Shown: positions 1-5,824 of the stretch, one piece after another | Layout of the letters: every line of letters starts with the position of its first letter | Numbering within the stretch: position 1 is the stretch's first letter | Assembly (NCBI GenBank): GCA_913050205.1 | Contig: CAJXAU010000121.1 | Coordinates: 1-5,824 of the forward strand | Direction of reading: 5' to 3' | Length of the DNA: 5,824 nt | Source of the DNA: an uncultured Verrucomicrobiota bacterium | GTDB taxonomy: Bacteria; Verrucomicrobiota; Verrucomicrobiia; Limisphaerales; UBA1096 | Translations under genes and position numbers: made by a program | Notes under the pieces: model-generated | Database searches by the model: none | Seen by the model: the letters and a program-made list of their open reading frames with translations, nothing else | Told to the model about the DNA's origin: nothing

Positions 1-1
1 A

Positions 2-3000
2 ATACCCGTGCTCCTCCAGCTCAACGAGCCGGCGTTGGTTCCATTTTATCTCAAGCAAATGGCAGCCGGGATTGTTGAACCGGCGCTTGGCCAAGCGACC
101 CGGCGGCAAGCCAAGCGCTTAAAAAACGAGCAGGAGCGCTTGGCCAAGCGCCTCAGCGACCGCGGCATCCGCGTGACCAAGCGCTTCACCCGGTTGGCCA
201 ATGTGCTGCGCGTGCGCGTCACCCCGGGAGCGATCCCCGGCTTGGCCAAGCTCCCCGGTGTGCGGCAGGTTGAGCGGCCAAGGGCTTACCGGTTGCTCAC
301 CAAGAAAAGCGTCCCGGCGGTCGGGGCCAAAACCGCCTGGGGCACACGCAAAACCGGCTTCGACGGCGAAGGCATACGGATCGCGGTCATCGATTCCGGC
401 ATCGACTACACCCACGCGATGTTCGGCGGGGCCGGCACTCCAAACGCCTATAAAGCCAACGATGCCAGTGAGATCGAGCCTGACTCATTCCCCACGGCCA
501 AGGTCGATGGTTGGGATTTTGCCGGCAAAAACTATACCGGGGTCGAAGATGAACCCCAGCCGGACGGTGACCCGCTCGACCGCTCCGGCTACGGCCACGG
601 TACCCACGTTGCCGGGATCGTCGGTGGAGTGGGCGTAACCACCAAGGGTAAGCCGTACGCCGGCCCGTATTACGCTGGGCTGAATTACGATGACTTTAGG
701 CTCCGCCCCGGGGTGGCGCCGAAAGCGAAACTGTTCGCCCTGAAGATTTTTGGTGACCGCGCACTGGGCAGCACCGGGCTCATGCTCGATGCGCTTGAGT
801 GGTGTGCCGACCCCGATGCGGATGGTGATTTCAGCGACCGAATGGACGTGGTCAACCTGTCCCTCGGCTCAACACTTGGCCTCGAGGAGAAAAACGAGAT
901 TGAGGCGGAGGTGTTTCGCAACCTCACCAACCTAGGTTGCGTGGTCGTGGCCGCCGCCGGCAACTCGAATAACGACAACTTTTATCTCGTCTCCGCCCCC
1001 GGAGTGGAGCGCTCCGTCATCAGTGTCGGCTCAACCAAGCTGGACGGCAAGGTACAGCGGATCGCCGCACACAGTGCACGCGGCCCATCCTCACCGCACA
1101 GTCTGCTGAAACCAGAGATCGTTGCGCCGGGCGAACTGATTCAGTCAGCCAAGATGGGCACCGGATCCGAAGGCGCATGGTTTAACGGCAGCTCACTGGC
1201 AACCCCCCACGTCGCCGGCGCGGCGGCGCTGGCAATTCAGGCGCATCCGAACTGGGATGCCACCCAAATCAAGGCGCTGCTGCTCAACACCGCCAACCCG
1301 ATTCAGCACCCAAACGGCGCGGCGTACCCGGAGTCGCTGGCCGGCGCCGGGTTTCTTGACATCGCGCAGGCTGTGGAGACCACCGTCACTGGTGCAGCGG
1401 AAAACTCAGGCGGACTCACAACGCTATCCCTCGGCAATCTGGCGTTGTCGGTTCCGTGGGAGAGTACCCGCCAAATCCGCGTGACCAACCACGGCCAAAC
1501 CGCAGTGGCCTTCGAGTTGTCCGTCGAGGAGACGGTGACCGAGCCGGGCTTCACCATCGAGCTGCCGGAGGATCGGCTCATTCAAGTTGCGGCTAACACC
1601 CATCGCTTGGTTCCGGTGACGTTCAAGGCGGATCCGCGAAAGTTTGACCGCAGCGGCGACCCGCTCACACCGGAAAAAATCAACGGTCGCGACCGGAGCT
1701 GGATTTACGAAGTCAGCGGGAAAATTCGCCTCGATGGGGATGATCGCACGCTGCGGGTGCCGTATCACGCGCTCGTTCGAGCCGCCTCGAAAAAGAAGGT
1801 CACCGCCTCCAAACTCGGGCTGCCGGAGGAGGACACCGTCACGTTCACCCTGCCGCTGCGCGGACACTCGGCTCATCCAAAGCCGTTGGTTTCGGTGTTC
1901 GAGTTGGCGGCCATCAGCCCGCGGAACAACGAGTTGAGCGATCCTGCGGACCTCGCCGGTGATGTTCTCGTGCTGGGAGTCGCATCAGACTATCCACAGG
2001 TCGGCTCCGTGGAGCGGACAACACTCTACTTCGCCATTGCCAACGCCGGCAACTGGACCAACCCGCACTCGTTCATCTACGACCCGCACCTACAGATCGA
2101 CACGGATTTCAATGGCTGGATGGATCACGAGCTGGCCAGTTGCAGCAACGGCGGACTGCTCAAGGACGATCTCACCAAGTCGGCTTACGTGGATGACGTG
2201 TTTCTCTCCATCCTCATCCGGGTGCCCCGCGACGAGCGCGGCATCGCCGATGCCGGTTTTCTCAACGTCTTCCCACCAAGCCGCTTCGACACGGTACCGT
2301 TTAACAACAGTGTAATGGTGCTGCCCGTCCCGGCGAAGATGCTCGGGCTGACTGAGGACAAAACCGATTTCGATTTTCGGATGCTGTCGCTGGGTGCTGA
2401 GCAGTATGGCTACCCGGAAATCGACCGAACCTCGATGATCCGCTACGACGTTACTGAGCCGGTGGTGCATACGGCTTTGGGCATCGATGGTACTGTGATG
2501 TACGACGCCAACCAGCCATTGCGCGTCGCGGTCGACCGCCGCTTGGCCAAGCGCAAAAAGGTGCGGCCGGCCGTGATGATCATGCACCACATGAACACCG
2601 ACGCCCACAAGGTCGATCTCGTCGAACTGAAGCTGGACACAGACGACGTGGACGGCGACGGCCTTGTCGACGTCAACGAACTGGCCCTGTACGGAGACCT
2701 GACCACAACCGACACGGCGCTCAATACCGACACCGACAAGGACGGAGCCACCGATGCGGACGAGCTGGCCGCCGGCACCGACCCCAACGACCCCAACTCC
2801 GTTTTTCTCCTCCAACCAAACGTGCGCCGGACGCCGCTTGGCCCGGAGCTGAAGTGGAGCAGTGTTCCCGGCAAAACGTATCTCGTCCAGCGCACGCCTG
2901 CGCTTGGCCAAGCGTTTGAAACGGTCTCCGGGCCGGTTGCTGCCACCCCACCGATCAACTCGTTCATCGACAAAACCGCGCCGCTTGGCCAAGGTTTTTT

Positions 3001-3022
3001 CTATCGAATCGTGAAACCCTGA
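2..3022 (+). CDS. Subtilisin-like S8 family serine peptidase, secreted, 5' end outside window
   Basis: Secreted serine endopeptidase of MEROPS family S8. Residues are numbered from the GTG at 8, but the frame stays open to the window edge and no signal peptide is visible, so the true start lies upstream. Residues 1-95 resemble an I9-type inhibitory propeptide, rich in Lys/Arg. The catalytic domain spans about 103-460: Asp129 in AVIDSGID, His197 in GHGTHVAG, oxyanion Asn319 in AAAGNS, nucleophile Ser396 in GSSLATPHVAG (family consensus GTSMATPHVAG). Residues 470-595 look like the Fn3-like domain that follows many large subtilases. Residues 610-780 form a further beta-rich region with an acidic D-T-D-F-N-G segment. 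Two calcium-loop repeats of thrombospondin type 3 style lie at 880-891 (D880, D882, D884, D888, E891) and 908-919 (D908, D910, D912, D916, E919). A C-terminal beta-sandwich at 935-1004 is typical of Verrucomicrobiota secreted proteins. No PEP-CTERM anchor follows. Four exact copies of a 14-bp palindrome lie inside the gene. Family assignment is secure; substrate is unknown. Confidence 0.97.
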   Translation: MPVLLQLNEPALVPFYLKQMAAGIVEPALGQATRRQAKRLKNEQERLAKRLSDRGIRVTKRFTRLANVLRVRVTPGAIPGLAKLPGVRQVERPRAYRLLTKKSVPAVGAKTAWGTRKTGFDGEGIRIAVIDSGIDYTHAMFGGAGTPNAYKANDASEIEPDSFPTAKVDGWDFAGKNYTGVEDEPQPDGDPLDRSGYGHGTHVAGIVGGVGVTTKGKPYAGPYYAGLNYDDFRLRPGVAPKAKLFALKIFGDRALGSTGLMLDALEWCADPDADGDFSDRMDVVNLSLGSTLGLEEKNEIEAEVFRNLTNLGCVVVAAAGNSNNDNFYLVSAPGVERSVISVGSTKLDGKVQRIAAHSARGPSSPHSLLKPEIVAPGELIQSAKMGTGSEGAWFNGSSLATPHVAGAAALAIQAHPNWDATQIKALLLNTANPIQHPNGAAYPESLAGAGFLDIAQAVETTVTGAAENSGGLTTLSLGNLALSVPWESTRQIRVTNHGQTAVAFELSVEETVTEPGFTIELPEDRLIQVAANTHRLVPVTFKADPRKFDRSGDPLTPEKINGRDRSWIYEVSGKIRLDGDDRTLRVPYHALVRAASKKKVTASKLGLPEEDTVTFTLPLRGHSAHPKPLVSVFELAAISPRNNELSDPADLAGDVLVLGVASDYPQVGSVERTTLYFAIANAGNWTNPHSFIYDPHLQIDTDFNGWMDHELASCSNGGLLKDDLTKSAYVDDVFLSILIRVPRDERGIADAGFLNVFPPSRFDTVPFNNSVMVLPVPAKMLGLTEDKTDFDFRMLSLGAEQYGYPEIDRTSMIRYDVTEPVVHTALGIDGTVMYDANQPLRVAVDRRLAKRKKVRPAVMIMHHMNTDAHKVDLVELKLDTDDVDGDGLVDVNELALYGDLTTTDTALNTDTDKDGATDADELAAGTDPNDPNSVFLLQPNVRRTPLGPELKWSSVPGKTYLVQRTPALGQAFETVSGPVAATPPINSFIDKTAPLGQGFFYRIVKP
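84..97. repeat. Dispersed palindrome CGCTTGGCCAAGCG, copy 1
   Basis: Exact 14-bp perfect palindrome in the propeptide part of the protease gene. Read in the frame that gives A-L-G-Q-A (residues 26-30). Confidence 0.85.
136..151. repeat. Dispersed palindrome CGCTTGGCCAAGCG, copy 2 (16-bp extended)
   Basis: Exact copy at 137-150, extended symmetrically by one base each side to GCGCTTGGCCAAGCGC. Read in the other frame, giving R-L-A-K-R (residues 44-48). It lies 53 bp from copy 1. Confidence 0.85.
240..251. repeat. Shortened copy of the dispersed palindrome (12-bp core)
   Basis: GCTTGGCCAAGC, the inner 12 bases of the palindrome, at the end of the propeptide region (G-L-A-K-L in the protein). 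A shorter core TTGGCCAA also occurs at 194-201. Both may be degenerate members of the family. Confidence 0.55.
2540..2553. repeat. Dispersed palindrome CGCTTGGCCAAGCG, copy 3
   Basis: Exact 14-bp copy in the C-terminal half of the protease gene, encoding R-L-A-K-R (residues 845-849) within a basic linker just before the beta strand that precedes the calcium repeats. Confidence 0.85.
2901..2914. repeat. Dispersed palindrome CGCTTGGCCAAGCG, copy 4
   Basis: Exact 14-bp copy in the C-terminal beta-sandwich of the protease, read as A-L-G-Q-A (residues 965-969) in a predicted loop. Confidence 0.85.
2982..2994. repeat. Near-copy of the dispersed palindrome
   Basis: CGCTTGGCCAAGG matches the first 12 bases of the palindrome and then diverges. 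It encodes P-L-G-Q-G close to the protease C-terminus, 81 bp after copy 4. Confidence 0.6.
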
Positions 3023-3047
3023 CCGAGGCTCCGCCGTATTACCCCAA

Positions 3048-3066
3048 CCGGACTCCTCCGGGTTTT
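3048..3066 (+). terminator. Weak intrinsic terminator-like hairpin after the protease gene
   Basis: A perfect 5-bp stem (CCGGA / TCCGG) closes a 4-base loop (CTCC) and is followed by one G and then TTTT. It begins 26 bases after the protease stop codon. The stem is short and the T-run is only four bases, so it may be an inefficient terminator or chance. Its position directly before the GTG at 3067 argues that the next gene starts further downstream. Confidence 0.33.
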
Positions 3067-3111
3067 GTGATGCAAAACCGTTACTTTCCACTGATTGACG
3101 TACCCAAAAAG

Positions 3112-4755
3112 ATGTCGCACACTCCCCGCCGCATGTCTTTGAAGCATATTGTTTTGGCACTTTTACTGGGCCTTCCGTTGACTCGCCCAAGCGCTGCCGG
3201 GATTCCCAATGGCCCGATCACCCTCGAGCAGTGCATCAAAGTTGCGCTCGAGAACAATCTCAACCTCCGCATCACCAACTATCAGCCCCGCCTCTCCACG
3301 CTCAGTCTGGACGGAGCCTACAGCGCCTACGACCCACGGTTTAGCACGGGTTTCTCGGACGGCCACCGGATCAGCAAAGGCCGCGAAAACCCTCTGGAGT
3401 TCACCATCCCAACCAGTGAAACGGATTCGTTCCGGCACAATTACGGACTAAACGGACTGCTCCCAACCGACACCCGATACTCGCTTGGCTTCAGTGGCTC
3501 AGAAACAGTCGGTGTCAGCTCAAACGATGAGCCGTTTGGCAGTTATGGCGCAGGGTTTAGTGTGCGCCTGACACAGCCATTATTGCGTGGGGCGTGGGCC
3601 GGAAGCAGCACCCGGATGAACATCAAGCTCGCAAAACAGCAGGTGGAATCCTCCGGCTTGGACGTAAAAGATCAGATTATCCGAACCGTCGGCTCGGTCG
3701 AGCGGGCGTTTTACAACCTGATTGCCGATAGTCAGAATCTCATCATCGCGGAGAACAGCCTTAAGAACGCGCAGGAGGATCTGCGTATCATGAAGATCAA
3801 GACTGACGTTGGTACCGAGGCCAAGACCCGGTTGCCCCAACTCGAGGCCGAGGTGTACTCGAGGCAGGCTTCACTAATCTCTGTTCGAAATTCCTACACC
3901 ACCCAGGTCAATACGCTGAAAAGCCTCATGTCGGATGACTTCGCCTCGGTGGTAGAAAACGAATTCTCCCCGGTCGGCGAGTTGAATCCTATTCAGACCG
4001 TTTTCAGCCGAACCGATAGCTGGGACAAGGCGCTAAACAACCGCCCAGACATTTTAAAAAGCACCATCGCTCTGGAACGCGCCGACATCCGACTTAAATA
4101 CAACAAAAACCAACTCTATCCCCAACTCGATTTGATCGCCAGTTACGGCCTCTCCGGAAGTGACAGCGCAGACATCATGCACATGTACGATGGCAAGGCG
4201 TATCCAAGGCGGGTTGTCAATCCCAACTACAACCCGGCGGATCCGAACAGTAATCGATTCCTCTCCAAACCATTCGTCAGTCGAGCAGCTGCATTCAATC
4301 CGACATTCCGTGACATCCGCCGGGGCGATTACCCGAACTACTCAGTCGGCCTCCAATTGAACATCCCGATCCCGAACCGCTCCGCCCGGGCCAATTACAA
4401 GACCGCGCAGGCGCAGAAGGAAGTGGCACTGTTGCAACACAAGCGTCTTGAGCAGTCGATCATGATCGATATTGACTCACTTATTCGTTCTGCCGAAAGC
4501 AGCTTCGAACGAATCGAGGCCACCCGCTTGGCCCGGGTCAGCGGCGAGTTGGCTGTCAAAAACGAACGCACCCTCCGCGACGAGGGGGCGAGCACTGACT
4601 TCGTGGTCTTGCGAGCCGAGCGAGATTTGACGTCACGCCGCTACTCCGAGATTCGAGCCAAGGCCGACTACCTCATTGCGATGGTTCGCCTTGCGGAAGC
4701 CGAGGGCAGCATCCTCGACAAGCACGGCATCAACGTCGAGTTTGTCGAAGAATAG
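3112..4755 (+). CDS. TolC family outer-membrane efflux protein
   Basis: Outer-membrane channel component of tripartite efflux or type I secretion, forming a trimeric beta-barrel with a periplasmic alpha-helical tunnel. Start choice: the frame is open from GTG 3067/ATG 3070, but the ATG at 3112 (547 aa) gives a better Sec signal peptide, with a basic n-region, a hydrophobic core IVLALLLGLPL and a likely cut after PSAA (residue 29). ATG 3133 is also possible. No candidate has a good Shine-Dalgarno. Residues 36-49 (ITLEQCIKVALENN) are the typical first helix of the OEP repeat. Long helical stretches at about 175-275 and 421-532 fit the two hairpins. The R-P-D at 311-313, followed by YPQLDLIASYG near 336-346, is the conserved start of the second repeat, and YSVGLQLNIPI near 410-420 fits a barrel strand. 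Residues about 351-406 are an Asn/Pro/Arg-rich insertion longer than usual. No membrane-fusion protein or inner-membrane pump is seen beside it, so its partner is unknown. Confidence 0.93.
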   Translation: MSHTPRRMSLKHIVLALLLGLPLTRPSAAGIPNGPITLEQCIKVALENNLNLRITNYQPRLSTLSLDGAYSAYDPRFSTGFSDGHRISKGRENPLEFTIPTSETDSFRHNYGLNGLLPTDTRYSLGFSGSETVGVSSNDEPFGSYGAGFSVRLTQPLLRGAWAGSSTRMNIKLAKQQVESSGLDVKDQIIRTVGSVERAFYNLIADSQNLIIAENSLKNAQEDLRIMKIKTDVGTEAKTRLPQLEAEVYSRQASLISVRNSYTTQVNTLKSLMSDDFASVVENEFSPVGELNPIQTVFSRTDSWDKALNNRPDILKSTIALERADIRLKYNKNQLYPQLDLIASYGLSGSDSADIMHMYDGKAYPRRVVNPNYNPADPNSNRFLSKPFVSRAAAFNPTFRDIRRGDYPNYSVGLQLNIPIPNRSARANYKTAQAQKEVALLQHKRLEQSIMIDIDSLIRSAESSFERIEATRLARVSGELAVKNERTLRDEGASTDFVVLRAERDLTSRRYSEIRAKADYLIAMVRLAEAEGSILDKHGINVEFVEE

Positions 4756-4761
4756 AAAATC

Positions 4762-5607
4762 TCATTTTTCCAGAACGATTGTAGCAGACACTGGTTGGTG
4801 GTCGCTGGGATATTGTTTGCTGTTGTCGAACAGGACAACTTCCGCCTCCAACGTTTTGACTCCTCCTTTGGATAGAACCCAGTCTATACGCCTACTGCCC
4901 TTTCTTGTCTCTCTGAATCCGTTAATAGTATTCCAATCCGCATTGATGGATTCTTTTGCCGTAACAATCGTGTCCTCGAACCCGCCGTCATCAACAAGAA
5001 TGTCGTAAGTTTTGTTCATCTTTGCGGAGGCGTTAAAATCGCCCACCAATATTATGGGCAATTCTGTTTTTAATTCTGCGACCTTTTTATTCACCAAGGA
5101 AGCTGCCTTTTCGCGAGCAGGCTGAACACGGTGATCAAAATGAGTATTCCAAAAATAAAATTCGCGCTTAGTTTTTTTATCAAGAAAACGAATCCATGTT
5201 ACCATCCTGCGATTGCTATGACCCCATGTTGTAGAGCCAATAACGTTGGGAGTGTCTGAAAGCCAAAAGTGGTCATATTCAAGAATCTCAAAACGGTTAG
5301 GTTTGTAAAAAATTGCCATGAACTCTCCGCGACTGCCTCCGTCACGGCCCGTACCAAACCAAGTGTAATTTGGGATTTCTTTATTCAATTCTTTGAGTTG
5401 ATAAAATTTTCCCTCCTGTGTGCCAATAATGTCAGGATTTGTTTTATCAATTACTTCAGCCATGACAGGCAAGCGATCTGGCCAGGCATTTGGTTTGCTG
5501 TTGCTGGCGTACCGAAGATTAAAAGTCATGACCTTTAATGACTCATCAGCCTTTAGAGTGCATTCGGACAGAATTACCGTTATGAGTGATATGAGAAGAA
5601 CTCGCAT
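4762..5607 (-). CDS. Secreted endonuclease/exonuclease/phosphatase (EEP, DNase I-like) family protein
   Basis: A 281-aa metal-dependent phosphodiesterase-fold enzyme of the EEP superfamily, which includes DNase I, exonuclease III, sphingomyelinase and inositol phosphatases. The full set of active-site motifs is present: Asn30 in TFNLRY, Glu65 in GTQEG, His156 in NTHFDH, Asp190 and Asn192 in VGDFNA, Asp242 in RIDWV, and Asp269-His270 in PSDHQPV. The substrate cannot be told from these; nucleic acid, phospholipid or sugar phosphate are all possible. Length is normal for small secreted bacterial members. The N-terminus MRVLLISLITVILSECTLKA is a short signal peptide, likely cut after Ala20; Cys16 is preceded by Glu, so a lipobox is unlikely. 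The ATG has only a G-run directly before it as ribosome-binding signal. Sampled lines are about 38-40% GC, well below the neighbouring plus-strand genes, suggesting separate origin. It is convergent with the tolC-like gene with a 6-bp gap between stop codons. Confidence 0.94.
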   Translation of the reverse strand: MRVLLISLITVILSECTLKADESLKVMTFNLRYASNSKPNAWPDRLPVMAEVIDKTNPDIIGTQEGKFYQLKELNKEIPNYTWFGTGRDGGSRGEFMAIFYKPNRFEILEYDHFWLSDTPNVIGSTTWGHSNRRMVTWIRFLDKKTKREFYFWNTHFDHRVQPAREKAASLVNKKVAELKTELPIILVGDFNASAKMNKTYDILVDDGGFEDTIVTAKESINADWNTINGFRETRKGSRRIDWVLSKGGVKTLEAEVVLFDNSKQYPSDHQPVSATIVLEK

Positions 5608-5619
5608 GCCCCCGATTTA

Positions 5620-5650
5620 CTTCAATTGAAGGGCCAACTTCAAGGTTGAA
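5620..5650. promoter_or_regulatory. Pair of TTCAA/TTGAA inverted repeats, possible operator
   Basis: Two related inverted repeats fill the gap before the EEP gene. TTCAATTGAA at 5621-5630 is perfect and extends to a 12-bp palindrome CTTCAATTGAAG (5620-5631). TTCAAGGTTGAA at 5639-5650 has the same arms with a GG spacer. Their centres are about 19 bp apart, near two helical turns, and the second overlaps the predicted start of transcription from the TATAAT box. That geometry fits a repressor binding as two dimers. No regulator gene is visible in the window. Confidence 0.3.
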
Positions 5651-5652
5651 TC

Positions 5653-5658
5653 ATTATA
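5653..5658 (-). promoter_or_regulatory. Candidate -10 box for the EEP gene
   Basis: A perfect TATAAT on the minus strand overlaps the stop codon of the upstream AEC-like gene, 45 bases before the EEP start codon. The predicted transcription start would fall near 5645-5647. The best -35 match is CAGACA (4 of 6 to TTGACA) with a 15-bp spacer, which is short, so the promoter is only a candidate. Confidence 0.3.
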
Positions 5659-5824
5659 GCGGAAAGCTGGTGCTGTCTGAGAACTGCAGACCCAAGAATG
5701 CTGCACCCAAATGAAGCCATAGTGGAATTGTAGCTAGGCTAATCAGTGTAGTGGCGATGGCCACCTGCGTTGCGATTACTGGGCTGCCTCCATACATACG
5801 GGAGATTAAAATGGGGAACATCGC
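5654..5824 (-). CDS. C-terminal end of an AEC-family (auxin efflux carrier-like) membrane transporter, partial
   Basis: Reading the minus strand from the window edge gives 56 codons ending in a tandem TAA TGA stop. The peptide begins A-M-F-P-I-L-I-S-R-M-Y-G-G and continues into a hydrophobic segment VAIATTLISLATIPLWLHLG, then a short polar tail FSDSTSFPL. An 'A-M-P ... YGG' turn followed by a final helix with S-x-x-T-I-P-L-W is the usual ending of AEC permeases, which move small organic anions or similar solutes across the inner membrane. Only about one and a half transmembrane segments are visible, so the family call rests on pattern recall and the substrate is unknown. It lies 46 bp upstream of the EEP gene on the same strand and could be co-transcribed with it. 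Confidence 0.62.
   Translation of the reverse strand, partial: AMFPILISRMYGGSPVIATQVAIATTLISLATIPLWLHLGAAFLGLQFSDSTSFPL

Noticed and set aside
8..10. GTG as the true start of the protease
   Set aside because: The frame is open back to the window edge, the visible N-terminus is already inside a propeptide-like domain, and a secreted protease should have a signal peptide before it.
3067..3072. GTG/ATG at 3067/3070 as the start of the tolC-like gene
   Set aside because: It adds a 15-residue leader (M-M-Q-N-R-Y...) before the basic n-region of the signal peptide, has no Shine-Dalgarno, and abuts the T-run of a terminator-like hairpin. It cannot be fully excluded.
3093..3098. TTGACG as a -35 box for the tolC-like gene
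   Set aside because: No acceptable -10 hexamer lies 16-18 bp downstream; that stretch is AAAGATGTCGCACAC.
2090..3190. A 366-codon open frame on the minus strand opposite the protease C-terminus
   Set aside because: It is antisense to an unmistakable coding region, shows monotonous Val/His/Asp-rich translation, contains no recognisable motif, and runs through the intergenic gap into the tolC-like gene. Long antisense frames are common in GC-rich genes.
4525..4536. Half-copies of the palindrome (CGCTTGGC...) in the tolC-like gene, also near 873, 1604, 2835 and 3482
   Set aside because: Only 7-9 bases match and no symmetric second arm is present, so chance matches in GC-rich DNA explain them. 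They were not counted as copies.
5557..5562. Lipoprotein lipobox at Cys16 of the EEP protein
   Set aside because: The residue before the Cys is Glu (I-L-S-E-C). Lipoprotein signal peptidase needs a small residue there, so ordinary signal peptidase cleavage is more likely.
1..5824. CRISPR arrays, tRNA/rRNA genes, insertion sequences
   Set aside because: No regularly spaced repeats, no tRNA-like cloverleaf or rRNA sequence, and no transposase or terminal inverted repeats were seen.

Overview
This 5.8-kb window looks like chromosomal DNA of a Verrucomicrobiota bacterium, possibly the Limisphaerales/Pedosphaera side, or a relative in the PVC group. The evidence is the architecture of the first gene. 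It is a large secreted subtilase carrying thrombospondin-type-3-like calcium repeats and a short C-terminal beta-sandwich (W-S-S-V-P-G-K-T-Y-L-V-Q ... F-F-Y-R-I), a module very common in that phylum. The assignment is an inference from protein style, not from a marker gene.

Layout. Positions 2-3022 (+) encode a subtilisin-like S8 peptidase whose 5' end, including any signal peptide, lies outside the window. Positions 3023-3111 are a short intergenic stretch with a small terminator-like hairpin. Positions 3112-4755 (+) encode a TolC-type outer-membrane efflux protein. Only 6 bp separate its stop codon from the stop codon of a convergent gene at 4762-5607 (-), a secreted endonuclease/exonuclease/phosphatase (EEP, DNase I-like) enzyme. 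Upstream of that on the minus strand, 5654-5824 holds the C-terminal end of a membrane protein best matched to the auxin efflux carrier (AEC) permease family. The 46-bp gap between the two minus-strand genes carries a candidate promoter (a perfect TATAAT) and two TTCAA/TTGAA inverted repeats that look like operator half-site pairs.

The plus-strand genes are GC-rich (sampled 60-base lines mostly 55-70%, with some lower in the tolC-like gene). The EEP gene is clearly AT-richer (sampled lines near 38-40%), which suggests a different history. The genes do not form an obvious single pathway: protease and TolC-like protein both act in or beyond the envelope, and EEP enzyme and permease share strand and perhaps a transcript.

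The most interesting signal is not a gene. A perfect 14-bp palindrome, CGCTTGGCCAAGCG, occurs four times exactly inside the protease gene, with further near-copies. It is read in two different reading frames (R-L-A-K-R and A-L-G-Q-A). It sits only in the propeptide and the C-terminal variable regions, never in the catalytic domain. This points to a DNA-level dispersed element or recognition site that the protein tolerates, not to a protein motif.
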